From positions 1 to 37,509 of the forward strand of contig CAMDTN010000025.1 in assembly GCA_945907755.1 (NCBI GenBank): a DNA stretch of 37,509 nucleotides, read 5' to 3'. Under the pieces are notes generated by a model. It saw only the letters and a list, made by a program, of their open reading frames with translations, did not search any database and was not told where the DNA came from. The position numbers were made by a program, and so were the translations under genes. Positions 15,548 through 23,556 of the stretch are shown in pieces. The stretch is from Singulisphaera sp. GP187 (GTDB taxonomy: Bacteria; Planctomycetota; GCA-002687715). The first letter of the stretch is position 1; every line of letters begins with the position of its first letter.

Positions 15548-16404
15548 GCTTGGACGCAGCATCCATCGACGCACTTGCGGAACGCATCGTTGCCGATTTA
15601 TTGGCGCGGCAATCCGGCGCATCACCACGCGAATCTGTGTGCAGCAATTGCGTCGGCAATTGCGTGCGGCAGTGCGCCTTCAAGCTCGACGACTTCATCG
15701 CGGCTGGTGCCGCGCGCATCGGTGCTGCTCCCGGAGTGGGAGCCCCCAAGCCAGGCCTTGCGGCATTTATCGATCACACTTTGTTGAAGCCCGATGCGCG
15801 CGAATCAGAGATCGATCAACTCTGCGCCGAAGCTGCGCAGCACGGTTTCGCTTCGGTGTGCGTGAACCCCGTCTTCATCGAGCGCTGTCGTCGCAACCTC
15901 GCTGGCACCAAGGTAAAAACCTGCACCGTCATCGGCTTTCCCTTGGGCGCCACGCTGACACAAGTGAAGGCTGCAGAAGCGCGTGCTGCGCAAGATCTGG
16001 GCGCCGAGGAGTTGGACATGGTGATCCCAGTTGGCCTGCTGAAATCTGGGCGCCACGATTTGGTGCAAGCAGACATCGCTGCCGTGGTGGCCGTGCGCGG
16101 TCCGAACACCGTGGTGAAGGTGATCATCGAAACCTGCCTGCTGACCGACGACGAAAAGCGCGCAGCCTGCCGTATCGCCGCCGCAGCAGGTGCGGACTAT
16201 GTGAAGACTTCCACTGGCTTCGCAGGTGGTGGTGCCACGGCCCACGATGTGGCGCTGATGCGCGCGGAAGTAGGCCCGAGTGTCGGGGTAAAAGCTTCGG
16301 GCGGGGTGAAAGATCTCGCCGCGATGCAGGCGCTGTTGGCCGCAGGCGCTACGCGCATCGGTGCCAGTGCCGGCGTGCGCATCGTGAAGGAGTTGGCGTC
16401 ATGA
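15544..16404 (+). CDS. deoC: Deoxyribose-phosphate aldolase (DeoC) with encapsulation peptide and Cys cluster
   Basis: Class I aldolase that cleaves 2-deoxyribose-5-phosphate to glyceraldehyde-3-phosphate and acetaldehyde. The TIM-barrel core spans about 70-286. It includes IDHTLLKP (76-83), ELDMVI (156-161, with D158), the Schiff-base lysine in KVIIET (K192) and the proton-relay lysine in VKTSTGF (K221). Ahead of the core is an extension of about 70 residues absent from standard DeoC. It has an amphipathic helix LDAASIDALAERIVADLLAR (3-22), typical of microcompartment targeting peptides, then C33-x2-C36-x3-C40-x3-C44, which could hold an Fe-S cluster or zinc. Last-but-one gene of the operon, overlapping both neighbours as ATGA. 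Retaining volatile, toxic acetaldehyde would explain the compartment. Confidence 0.93.
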   Translation: MSLDAASIDALAERIVADLLARQSGASPRESVCSNCVGNCVRQCAFKLDDFIAAGAARIGAAPGVGAPKPGLAAFIDHTLLKPDARESEIDQLCAEAAQHGFASVCVNPVFIERCRRNLAGTKVKTCTVIGFPLGATLTQVKAAEARAAQDLGAEELDMVIPVGLLKSGRHDLVQADIAAVVAVRGPNTVVKVIIETCLLTDDEKRAACRIAAAAGADYVKTSTGFAGGGATAHDVALMRAEVGPSVGVKASGGVKDLAAMQALLAAGATRIGASAGVRIVKELAS

Positions 16405-17219
16405 GCAAGGCTTCAGCCCCCAAGGGTTCCGCAGGACGCGCGTATCACATTGGGTTGGTCCGCGGCGAAGTGGCTCGCGAGATCTTGCTCGTTGGCGACC
16501 CTGCGCGTGCCGAGCGCATCGCGCAGCGCTTCAGTACGGTGCGCGTGACGCAGCGCTGCCGCGAATATGTCACCTTCACCGGGACTTGCGCAGGTGCCGA
16601 AGTGAGCGTGATGGCCACAGGCATGGGCCCCGACAACACGGAAATCGCATTGGCTGAATTGCTGCCGCTAGTAGAGCAGCCGGTGTTCTTGCGCGTGGGC
16701 ACCTGCGGCGCGCTGCAAGCAAACCTGAGCTGCGGCACCTTGGTCATCAGCACGGCCTCGGTGCGCTTGGAAACGGTCACAGCCGCCTATGTCGAACCGG
16801 GCCACCCGGCGTTAGCGCACCGCGATTGTGTCGTGGCGCTTGAAGCTGCGGCGAAGCGCCTAGGCCACGCTCATGCTGTGGGCCTGAGTGCAACAGCTCC
16901 GGGTTTCTACGGTGCGCAGGGCCGCGCTTTCGGCACCGTGCCGCCGCGAGATACCGCTCTGCTGCAGCGGCTTGCCGCTCAGGGTGTGCTGAACATGGAA
17001 ATGGAATCCAGCGCGCTGTTCACACTGGCGGGTTTGACAGGAGCGCGCAGCGGAGCAGTGTGCGCCGTTGTGGGCAATCGCGTCACCGACGAGTTTCTGG
17101 ACGAAAGTGCAAAGCTGGCAGCAGAAGAGCGCGCCGTGGACACCGCGTTGTCGGCGTTGCAGATCCTGCGCGCACTGGATGCGCGGGGCGGCTTGAGTTC
17201 AGTACTGCCCTCAGCTTAG
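16401..17219 (+). CDS. Nucleoside phosphorylase, uridine-phosphorylase-like (PNP/UDP family 1)
   Basis: Hexameric-type nucleoside phosphorylase that splits a nucleoside with phosphate into a free base and (deoxy)ribose-1-phosphate. The 272 residues show the phosphate-binding VGDPARAERIA (31-41), the conserved MATGMGPDNTEIAL (71-84), RVGTCGAL (98-105) and the ribose-contacting NMEMESSALF (198-207). The NMEMES motif fits uridine or purine substrates. Pairing with a cytidine deaminase suggests uridine/deoxyuridine, with specificity inferred. Its ATG at 16401 overlaps the DeoC stop (ATGA). It ends by a 9-bp tail-to-tail overlap with the cytidine deaminase gene. No encapsulation peptide is obvious, so it may be cytosolic. 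Confidence 0.9.
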   Translation: MSKASAPKGSAGRAYHIGLVRGEVAREILLVGDPARAERIAQRFSTVRVTQRCREYVTFTGTCAGAEVSVMATGMGPDNTEIALAELLPLVEQPVFLRVGTCGALQANLSCGTLVISTASVRLETVTAAYVEPGHPALAHRDCVVALEAAAKRLGHAHAVGLSATAPGFYGAQGRAFGTVPPRDTALLQRLAAQGVLNMEMESSALFTLAGLTGARSGAVCAVVGNRVTDEFLDESAKLAAEERAVDTALSALQILRALDARGGLSSVLPSA

Positions 17220-17600
17220 GGAATCTGGACCGAACGCGGCGGGCAGCAATGCCGCCAACGAAGTCTCGCTCACTGTTCCTGTTTCTGTGCAGAGCAGCAC
17301 CCGCAGGTTGGGCCCGAACTCGCGCAGCACTTGGCGGCAGGCGCCGCAGGGGGCCACGCCGCCGCGCGACACCACGGCAATGGCGCTGAATTGCAGTGCT
17401 CCGGCGGCCACCGCAGCGGCCACCGCGTGGCGCTCTGCACAAACGGTCAAGCCATAGCTGGCGTTCTCGACATTGCATCCAGCAAAAATGCGCCCGTCGT
17501 TAGCCAGCAGCGCGGCGCCTACGCAGAAGTGGGAATACGGCGCATAGGCACTTGTGCTTGCGTCACGAGCTCGTTGCACCAGTTCGTTGTCGCTGTTCAT
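17211..17600 (-). CDS. cdd: Cytidine deaminase
   Basis: Zinc enzyme that hydrolyses cytidine and deoxycytidine to uridine and deoxyuridine. The 129 residues match the small tetrameric class. The motifs are SHFCVGAAL, GCNVENASYG (41-50), the catalytic TVCAERHA with zinc ligand C54 and proton shuttle E56, and PCGACRQ with zinc ligands C85 and C88. ATG 17600 overlaps the stop of the purine nucleoside phosphorylase gene as ATGA; the longer upstream ORF overlaps that gene and has no family match. It supplies uridine or deoxyuridine for the phosphorylase encoded convergently. Confidence 0.95.
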   Translation of the reverse strand: MNSDNELVQRARDASTSAYAPYSHFCVGAALLANDGRIFAGCNVENASYGLTVCAERHAVAAAVAAGALQFSAIAVVSRGGVAPCGACRQVLREFGPNLRVLLCTETGTVSETSLAALLPAAFGPDSLS

Positions 17601-18424
17601 ACGCTGGCCTCCGTGGCGGTGACAGCGTCGCGCAGGCTGTGTTCGATGAGGTCGGCGAGAGTGTTCCCGGCGACAAGCCCACATTCCAACACTTCCTTGT
17701 GCGACAGCGGCAAGCGGCTCACCCCTGCAGCCAAATTCGTCAGCATGGAAATGCCCAAGACCGGAATGCGCATCTGCGCAGCAACAATGGCTTCAGGCAC
17801 GGTGGACATTCCTACCGCATCAGCACCCAAGATGCGCAGCATGCGCACTTCCGCAGGAGTTTCGTACTGCGGGCCGCGCAGCATCGCATACACGCCTTCG
17901 CGCAGCAGCAACCCGCGGGCATCCGCAACACGGCGCACGCAGTTGCGCACTGCTGCGGGATAAATGCGGCTCATGTCGGGGAAGCGTTCGCCACAATCGG
18001 CAGTGTGAGGCCCTTCGAGGGGCGAGCCACCACTGAGGTTCAGATGATCGGCGATGAGCATCAAGTCGCCGGGCTTCATGTCGCGTTGAATGGAACCGGC
18101 GGCGTTGGTCAGCACGAGCAGCTTCGGCTGCACCGCCAACAGAACGCGCACGGCGCGCACCACGGTTTGCAGTGCATGGCCCTCGTACACATGCGTGCGC
18201 CCGCTGAGCAATGCCACGCGCACTCCAGCAAGCGTGCCGCAAATGAGCTCACCCGTGTGGCCCGCGATACTCGCTGCGGCCACGCCAGGAATGTCCGTGG
18301 CCGGGCGTCGCACAGCCTGCTGCACGCGCTCGGCCAATGCTCCAAGGCCAGAGCCCAAGACCAGCACTGCTTCCGGACGAAATGCCCTCAGAACCGAAAC
18401 GGCGACAGACTTCAGATCATTCAT
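17597..18424 (-). CDS. Purine nucleoside phosphorylase (trimeric PNP class)
   Basis: Phosphorolyses inosine, guanosine and their deoxy forms to base and (deoxy)ribose-1-phosphate. The 275 residues contain the trimeric PNP motifs: LVLGSGLGALAE (21-32), AGHTGEL (54-60), GRTHVYEGH, LTNAAGSI, the base-site GPQYETPAEVRML, VGMSTVPEAI and the SMLTNLAAG segment carrying the purine-binding Asn. 5'-methylthioadenosine phosphorylases belong to the same family, but the length and the TNLAAG motif favour inosine/guanosine. It overlaps the transporter gene by 8 bp upstream and the deaminase gene by 4 bp downstream. Confidence 0.93.
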   Translation of the reverse strand: MNDLKSVAVSVLRAFRPEAVLVLGSGLGALAERVQQAVRRPATDIPGVAAASIAGHTGELICGTLAGVRVALLSGRTHVYEGHALQTVVRAVRVLLAVQPKLLVLTNAAGSIQRDMKPGDLMLIADHLNLSGGSPLEGPHTADCGERFPDMSRIYPAAVRNCVRRVADARGLLLREGVYAMLRGPQYETPAEVRMLRILGADAVGMSTVPEAIVAAQMRIPVLGISMLTNLAAGVSRLPLSHKEVLECGLVAGNTLADLIEHSLRDAVTATEASV

Positions 18425-19643
18425 CGAGGAACGCTCCGGCGATGGTTGCGGTCATGCAGTTCGCTAGTGTTGCGGCGAACATGGCGCGCATGCCCAGCTT
18501 GGCAACATCGACGCGTTTTTCAGGGGCCAGCAACACGGTGCCGCCGATGGTAATGCCCACGGTGCTGAAGTTGGCGAAGCCGCAGAGTGCATACGAGGCC
18601 ATGACTCTGGCGCGGTTTGAGAGAGCGCCTGGTTCGAGCACGCCGAATTGCTGGTACGCAACGAATTCGTTGGTGGCGAGTTTGGTGCCCAGCAGGCTGC
18701 CAAACAGCGAACAATCGGCCCAGGGTGCGCCGATGGCCCACGCCAGCGGAGCAAAGACCCAGCCAAACAGGCGCTGCAAGGAGAGTGGTTCGTCTGCGAC
18801 GCTGATGAAGCCAATCAGGAAATTCAAAGCGGCCACGATCGCCACGAAGGCCACCAACATGGCGGCGACATTCCAGAAGAGCTTGAGGCCGGTGGTGGTG
18901 CCGGCAGCCACCGCGTCGATGGCATTCACAGCGGTGCGCTCGATGCGCAATGGGATGCGTCCGGCGGTGGCGGCGGTTTCCGTTTCGGGCACCAGCAAGC
19001 GCGCCAGCACGAAGGCTGCGGGTGCTGACATGAAACTCGCAGCGAGAATGTGCCCAGCGTATGCGTCGCCGATGAACGCGATGTACGCGCCATACACCGA
19101 GCCCGCGACAGTGGCGTAGCCGCCTACCAAAAGGCTTGCGAGCTCGGCGCGCGTCATTTGCGCGATGTAGGGCCTGATGGCCACGGGGGCTTCAGTAGGG
19201 CCCAAGAACACATTCGCTGCCATGGCCAGCGCTTCGGCGCCGCTGACACGCAAGGTGAACGCCATGATGCGCGCGATCACCCAAACAATGACTTGCATGA
19301 TGCCCAAGTGGTAGAGCAGCCCCATCACTGCCGCGAAAAAAATGATGCTCATCAGGCCAGTGAAAGCGAAGATGAAGCCTGAGGGCCCCTGAGTGTCCGC
19401 GAGCGACCCGAACACCATGCGGGCGCCGTCGCCGGAGAAATCGAGGAAGCGCGTGGCTGCCCGGCCCATAGCGGCGAGGAAACCGGCTCCGGTGTCGGTG
19501 CGCAACACGAACCACGCCACCAAGACTTGCAGCAGAATGCCGCCGATGATGGTGCGCACGGCGATGCGGCGTTGGCAGCCGCCGAGCATCCAGCCCAGCA
19601 GCAAGAACACAGAAATTCCAAGCATGGCGCGGGCAATTGGCAT
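18417..19643 (-). CDS. Concentrative nucleoside transporter (CNT/NupC family)
   Basis: Cation-coupled nucleoside symporter of the inner membrane. The product is about 408 residues with many hydrophobic helices. It shows the CNT signatures FLGPTEAPVAIRPYI (the usual QTEAPL-like hairpin motif, here with Pro-Thr-Glu), MTRAELASLLVGGYATVAGSV, LLGTKLATNEFVAY and YALCGFANFSTVGI. The start is uncertain. ATG 19643 precedes the first helix and has a GAGAAG-like sequence; ATG 19625 and upstream ATG or TTG codons up to 19688 are alternatives. It is the first gene of the transporter-PNP-deaminase operon, so imported nucleosides feed directly into the enzymes beside it. Confidence 0.92.
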   Translation of the reverse strand: MPIARAMLGISVFLLLGWMLGGCQRRIAVRTIIGGILLQVLVAWFVLRTDTGAGFLAAMGRAATRFLDFSGDGARMVFGSLADTQGPSGFIFAFTGLMSIIFFAAVMGLLYHLGIMQVIVWVIARIMAFTLRVSGAEALAMAANVFLGPTEAPVAIRPYIAQMTRAELASLLVGGYATVAGSVYGAYIAFIGDAYAGHILAASFMSAPAAFVLARLLVPETETAATAGRIPLRIERTAVNAIDAVAAGTTTGLKLFWNVAAMLVAFVAIVAALNFLIGFISVADEPLSLQRLFGWVFAPLAWAIGAPWADCSLFGSLLGTKLATNEFVAYQQFGVLEPGALSNRARVMASYALCGFANFSTVGITIGGTVLLAPEKRVDVAKLGMRAMFAATLANCMTATIAGAFLDE

Positions 19644-19710
19644 CGGCTTCTCGGGCGGCATTGTCAGGAGCATGCGCGGTGCGGTCAACCGCCGCGGCTA
19701 CGATGACGGC

Positions 19711-21096
19711 GTGCACTCCCATATTTTTAGGCGTTACGACATTCGCGGGGTGGCGGACACCCAACTCAGCACCGAAGTGGCCTATGGAGTGGGTAGGGCG
19801 CTAGGCACCCGCATACGCCGCGCTGGGGGCAGCGTTGCCGTGGTGGGCCAAGATGTGCGCGAAAGTTCGCCGCGTCTTGCCGCAGCAGCCTGTGAAGGGC
19901 TTGCAGCCACTGGGTTGCAAGTGGAAGACCTTGGCGTCGTGCCTACGCCGGTGTGGATGCACGCGCTGAAAACACGCCAACGCCACGGCGGCATCATGGT
20001 CACTGGTTCGCACAATCCGCGCCATGACAACGGACTCAAGTGTTGCCTTGGGAGCGAATCGCTGTGGGGCGACGCGGTCACATCGTTGCGCACACAAATC
20101 CTCGCGGAGGATTTTGAAACGGGTCACGGGCGCGTGGACAGCGTGGATTGGTTGCCCACTTACACGGAGCAGTTGTGCGCTGAGTTCAGTTTGAAGCCTG
20201 GGCTGAAGGTGGCGGTAGATTGCGGCAATGGCGTCATGGGGCCGCTGGTGCTGCAAGTGTTAGCGCGCATGGGTTGCGTGGTGGAAGCGCTGTACTGCGA
20301 GCCCGATGGCAATTTCCCCAACCACATTCCAGATCCCGAAGTTCCAAAGTACATGGCGGACTTGGGGCGCAGGGTGGTGCAGTCCGGGGCCGCTTGCGGC
20401 ATTGGTTTCGATGGCGACGGCGACCGTGTTGGGCTGTTAGATGAACGCGGTCACAAACACGCTGCCGATCGTGTGATCGCGCTGTTTGCGCGTCCTTTGT
20501 TGCTGCAGCACCCGGGCGGAGTGGTGCGCTACGACGTGAAGTGTTCAGATTTTCTCGAAGCCGAGATTCGCGCCCTCGGCGGCGTTCCGGTCATGGGCGA
20601 AACGGGGCACTCGCTGTTGAAGCGCGACATTGCGAAGCTCGACGCCATCCTTGGTGGCGAACTCAGCGGGCACATCATCGTGGCGCGCGGCTGGCCAGCC
20701 ATCGACGATTCGCTCTTCGACGCCTTGTTCTTCTTGCAGATCCTGCAGCAGTCTGGTGGCGCGGCTTCGTCATTGTTCGCATCTTTTCCGCAATTGTGTT
20801 CCACCGCTGAAATCAAACTGCCTTGTGCAGATGCACGCAAAGAAGCTGTGGTGCAAGGCATCACGGCGCAGTTCAGCGCCGCTTTCGAAGTGTGCACCAT
20901 TGATGGCGCCCGCGTGCGCACACCTGACGGTTGGTTCTTGGTGCGCAGCAGCAACACCACGCCTAATCTGACGGTGCGCTTGGAATCGCCTGACCGTGCA
21001 GCACTGCTGCGCAATCGCCAGCTTTTAATCGATGCCTTCGTCAGTTTTCCCGACACCGACACGCGGCCGCTCATCGAAGAAACGGAGTCTTGCTGA
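19711..21096 (+). CDS. Phosphohexomutase-superfamily enzyme (PMM/PGM), possible phosphopentomutase
   Basis: Alpha-D-phosphohexomutase family enzyme moving phosphate between C1 and C6 (or C5) of a sugar. The 461-residue product starts HSHIFRRYDIRG, the usual opening. It has the phosphoserine loop TGSHNPRHDNGLK (S100), the metal loop DGDGDR (234-239), the sugar-recognition loop GGELSGH (315-321) and the phosphate-binding RSSNTTPNLTVR. Annotation would normally be phosphomannomutase/phosphoglucomutase. Because it is divergent from the nucleoside transporter, and no DeoB-type phosphopentomutase is visible, it may supply (deoxy)ribose-5-phosphate from the phosphorylase products; enzymes of this superfamily with that activity are known. 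GTG 19711 fits family length; ATG 19672 is an alternative. Confidence 0.88.
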   Translation: MHSHIFRRYDIRGVADTQLSTEVAYGVGRALGTRIRRAGGSVAVVGQDVRESSPRLAAAACEGLAATGLQVEDLGVVPTPVWMHALKTRQRHGGIMVTGSHNPRHDNGLKCCLGSESLWGDAVTSLRTQILAEDFETGHGRVDSVDWLPTYTEQLCAEFSLKPGLKVAVDCGNGVMGPLVLQVLARMGCVVEALYCEPDGNFPNHIPDPEVPKYMADLGRRVVQSGAACGIGFDGDGDRVGLLDERGHKHAADRVIALFARPLLLQHPGGVVRYDVKCSDFLEAEIRALGGVPVMGETGHSLLKRDIAKLDAILGGELSGHIIVARGWPAIDDSLFDALFFLQILQQSGGAASSLFASFPQLCSTAEIKLPCADARKEAVVQGITAQFSAAFEVCTIDGARVRTPDGWFLVRSSNTTPNLTVRLESPDRAALLRNRQLLIDAFVSFPDTDTRPLIEETESC

Positions 21097-23111
21097 TGCT
21101 GCGCGCGCTTGCACTGTGGCTGTTGCTGGCACCTGCGCTGATGGCGCAGACCACGCTGGCCGCAATCCGGACCCAAGAGTACGCGCGTTGCAGCGATGCC
21201 GCTGTGTGGCGCGCGTTGTTGGCCGACGCGGGCACGGATGAAGTGCGCTCCTATGCATTGCAGGCCATGGGCCGTGTGGGGCACGTTCATTTGCGCCCAG
21301 TATTCAGCGAGCAACTGGCCGCGCTGCAACCGACGGATGCCAAGTGCCTGCGTCAGGGTGCCACCATCGGCACAGCTCTCATGGGCGATGCCGCGCTGTT
21401 AGCTCCTCTCGCGCGCTGTGTGTCCGGCGCGGCGCTGGCTTTCGCGGTGGGTTGCGTGGGCGCATTGCCTGCTGGCGATGCTGGCGCCACGGTGCGTGAG
21501 GCTCTGGCGACAGAAACCAATGCCGTGCAGATCGAAGGTGCGCTGCAAGACCATTTGTGTGCGCGGTTGATTTACGGTCTGCGTTGGGCAGACCCGGAAT
21601 TACCTCAGTTGGTCGAAGCGGCGTTCACGGCGCCAACGCCTGCTGGGTTGCCTGCTGCAGCGCTGGCGCGAGAGCGTCTGCATGCGGCTTTGTTTGTGTT
21701 GCAGCGCGGCAAGACACGGCCTGCAAAGGTTTGGCGTGCGCGCGTGGCCCCGCTGTTGTTAGATGCTGATGAGCGCATCGCAGGCCGCGCCGCACGGGTG
21801 TTGGCTTTGGTGGACGACGCGGATGGCGGCGATGCGGCGGTCATTTCAGCGGCGTTCCTCGAGAGCGGGCGCAACAGTGGTTTTGCTCAGGTGGAACGCT
21901 TGCGCGCGTTGGCCATGTTGCCGTTAGGTGCTGATTCCTGCGCCGCGTTATTGCGCGCGTTGACCAGCGAAGTGGTGGCTTTAGAGCGCACGGCGTTCGA
22001 GTCGCTGGCGGCTGGCGCCAAGACACTCGCTACTGAAACGCGCAGCATGTTCACGCGCATGGCGCAAGCGGCAGCGGGTGCATCGGCCCATGTCGAAGTA
22101 TCGCGGGCTGCGGTGGAAGCGCTCGCGGCGTTAGATCCAGCGGTGTTCTTGCGCGAGGCGCGCATGTGGCGGCTGAAGCGTGGCTGGCAGGTGCGTGCGG
22201 TTGCTGCTGACGCGGCGGCCATGCTGTTGCCAGACCCTGCTGCGAGTGCCGTGCTGCGTTTGTATGCGCAAGACAGCGACGCTCGCGTGCGCGCTGCGTT
22301 GGTGGAAGGCGGCACGCGCTGGCTGAAGCAGCGCAGCGGCCTCACTCGCGCCGATGCAGATCTGCTGCTGTCCATCGCTGATAGCGATAATGCCGCGCGC
22401 AGCGAGGGCGAATTTGTAGTGCCCCTCGGCGCAGACCCCGTGCTGTTGGCGCAGTGGGCGCGTCTCGCTGAAGTTCTGTACTCCGAAAAATGCGTTGCCG
22501 CATTGGGGCCTCCGACTGCGGTAACACTGTTGTTGCAGGCCCTGCGCGAGCGCATACCCGCCAACGAGGTTGAATGTTTGCAGGCAGCGATGGACCTTGC
22601 TCGCGTGGCAGGGGATCAGGCAGCGTTGCAGCACTGGGCGCATTGCATTGAACCCGCGCTGCACACACCAGCGGAACCCACTGCGCGCGAGGCCGTGGTG
22701 CTAACGACGCGCGGGCGCATCGCGTTGACATTGTTCGCAGACGACGCACCGGCGACCGTTGCCAATTTCGTCGCGCTGGCACGCAGCGGTTGGTTTGACG
22801 GATTGATGTGGCACCGGCGCGTGCCGGGCTTTGTGGCGCAAGCCGGGTGCCCGCGAGGCGACGGCTGGGGCGCAGGTGCGCGCACCATTCCTTGCGAAGT
22901 GAACGCACGCACTTATCGGCGTGGCAGCTTAGGCATGGCCTTGGCAGGCAAGGACACTGGAGGCAACCAGTGGTTCTTGTGCCTGGCAGATGCGCCGCAC
23001 CTCGACGGCCGCTACACGCTGTTTGGCTGCGTGCGCGGCGGTTGGGAAGTGCTTGACTCTCTCTGCGAAGACGACCAGATCCTCGGCGTCGAGTTCCCTG
23101 AACCGCGTTAG
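21096..23111 (+). CDS. Secreted HEAT-like repeat protein with C-terminal cyclophilin domain
   Basis: 671-residue exported protein. Residues 1-18 are a signal peptide (LRALALWLLLAPALMAQ). Residues about 25-520 are Ala/Leu/Val-rich helical pairs typical of HEAT-like repeats (for example VRSYALQAMGRVG, RAALVEGGTRWL). Residues 533-671 are a cyclophilin-type peptidyl-prolyl isomerase domain: TTRGRIALTLFADDAPATVANFVALA, then MWHRRVPGFVAQAG, GSLGMALAG, NQWFLCLADAPHLDGRYTLFGCV. The active-site Arg is present in the HRRVPGF segment, while the usual SQFFI is NQWFL. It is probably a periplasmic folding factor with a substrate- or partner-binding scaffold. Its ATG overlaps the mutase stop (TGATG) and has GGAG 8 nt upstream. 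Confidence 0.85.
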   Translation: MLRALALWLLLAPALMAQTTLAAIRTQEYARCSDAAVWRALLADAGTDEVRSYALQAMGRVGHVHLRPVFSEQLAALQPTDAKCLRQGATIGTALMGDAALLAPLARCVSGAALAFAVGCVGALPAGDAGATVREALATETNAVQIEGALQDHLCARLIYGLRWADPELPQLVEAAFTAPTPAGLPAAALARERLHAALFVLQRGKTRPAKVWRARVAPLLLDADERIAGRAARVLALVDDADGGDAAVISAAFLESGRNSGFAQVERLRALAMLPLGADSCAALLRALTSEVVALERTAFESLAAGAKTLATETRSMFTRMAQAAAGASAHVEVSRAAVEALAALDPAVFLREARMWRLKRGWQVRAVAADAAAMLLPDPAASAVLRLYAQDSDARVRAALVEGGTRWLKQRSGLTRADADLLLSIADSDNAARSEGEFVVPLGADPVLLAQWARLAEVLYSEKCVAALGPPTAVTLLLQALRERIPANEVECLQAAMDLARVAGDQAALQHWAHCIEPALHTPAEPTAREAVVLTTRGRIALTLFADDAPATVANFVALARSGWFDGLMWHRRVPGFVAQAGCPRGDGWGAGARTIPCEVNARTYRRGSLGMALAGKDTGGNQWFLCLADAPHLDGRYTLFGCVRGGWEVLDSLCEDDQILGVEFPEPR

Positions 23112-23142
23112 AGATTCGATGCCGCCGGCTCGCTGTGCAGAT

Positions 23143-23505
23143 TCACATGCGTGAATGCGACAGCTCGCGCACCACCACGATGCAAGGCGGTGCGCCCTTG
23201 GCTTGCTCGGCAGCGCTGGTGGCTACCACTTGGCCGCGCACGCGCGCTTTGCCTCCGCGGCGGCGCACTTCGTCGAGGCCAGGATCTGTTAGAGGCACAA
23301 CGAAGCTCACGCGTTTCCACTGGTAGAGCGCAGCGCCTCGGCGTGCAGTCTTTGGCAGTGCGAACACCTTGGCCGGCAGCGTCAGCAGCACGTGGCGGCC
23401 CACCTCGCTTTGCCCACGACTGGCACTGAACGCATCGAGGCGCACGCCATCCAAACGCACATCGGATGGCTGCAATAACAGCAGCGCAAGGCTTAGAACC
23501 CACAT
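23143..23505 (-). CDS. Small exported protein of unknown function
   Basis: 120 residues. The start (MWVLSLALLLLQPSDV) looks like a short signal peptide. The rest is basic with alternating strands: RHVLLTLPAKVF, WKRVSFVVPLT, GKARVRGQVVAT, CIVVVREL. This could be a small beta-barrel or OB-like fold, but I do not recognise a family. The excellent ribosome binding site GGAGGG, 6 nt before ATG 23505, supports the gene. It is convergent with the HEAT-cyclophilin gene and 51 bp downstream of the endonuclease III gene on the same strand. Confidence 0.6.
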   Translation of the reverse strand: MWVLSLALLLLQPSDVRLDGVRLDAFSASRGQSEVGRHVLLTLPAKVFALPKTARRGAALYQWKRVSFVVPLTDPGLDEVRRRGGKARVRGQVVATSAAEQAKGAPPCIVVVRELSHSRM

Positions 23506-23511
23506 GGAAAA

Positions 23512-23517
23512 CCCTCC
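23512..23517 (-). promoter_or_regulatory. Ribosome binding site supporting the small exported protein
   Basis: GGAGGG on the minus strand lies 6 nt before the ATG at 23505. It is the main evidence that this unrecognised ORF is translated. Confidence 0.65.
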
Positions 23518-23556
23518 GCGAGTCTCCGGCCATGCTGCTGGTCGCAGCGGCGCAGT

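Noticed and set aside
15639-16400. Long plus-strand ORF running over deoC in another frame into the phosphorylase
   Set aside because: The upstream part is Arg-rich shadow sequence of deoC. The phosphorylase starts at 16401 with a normal ATGA overlap.
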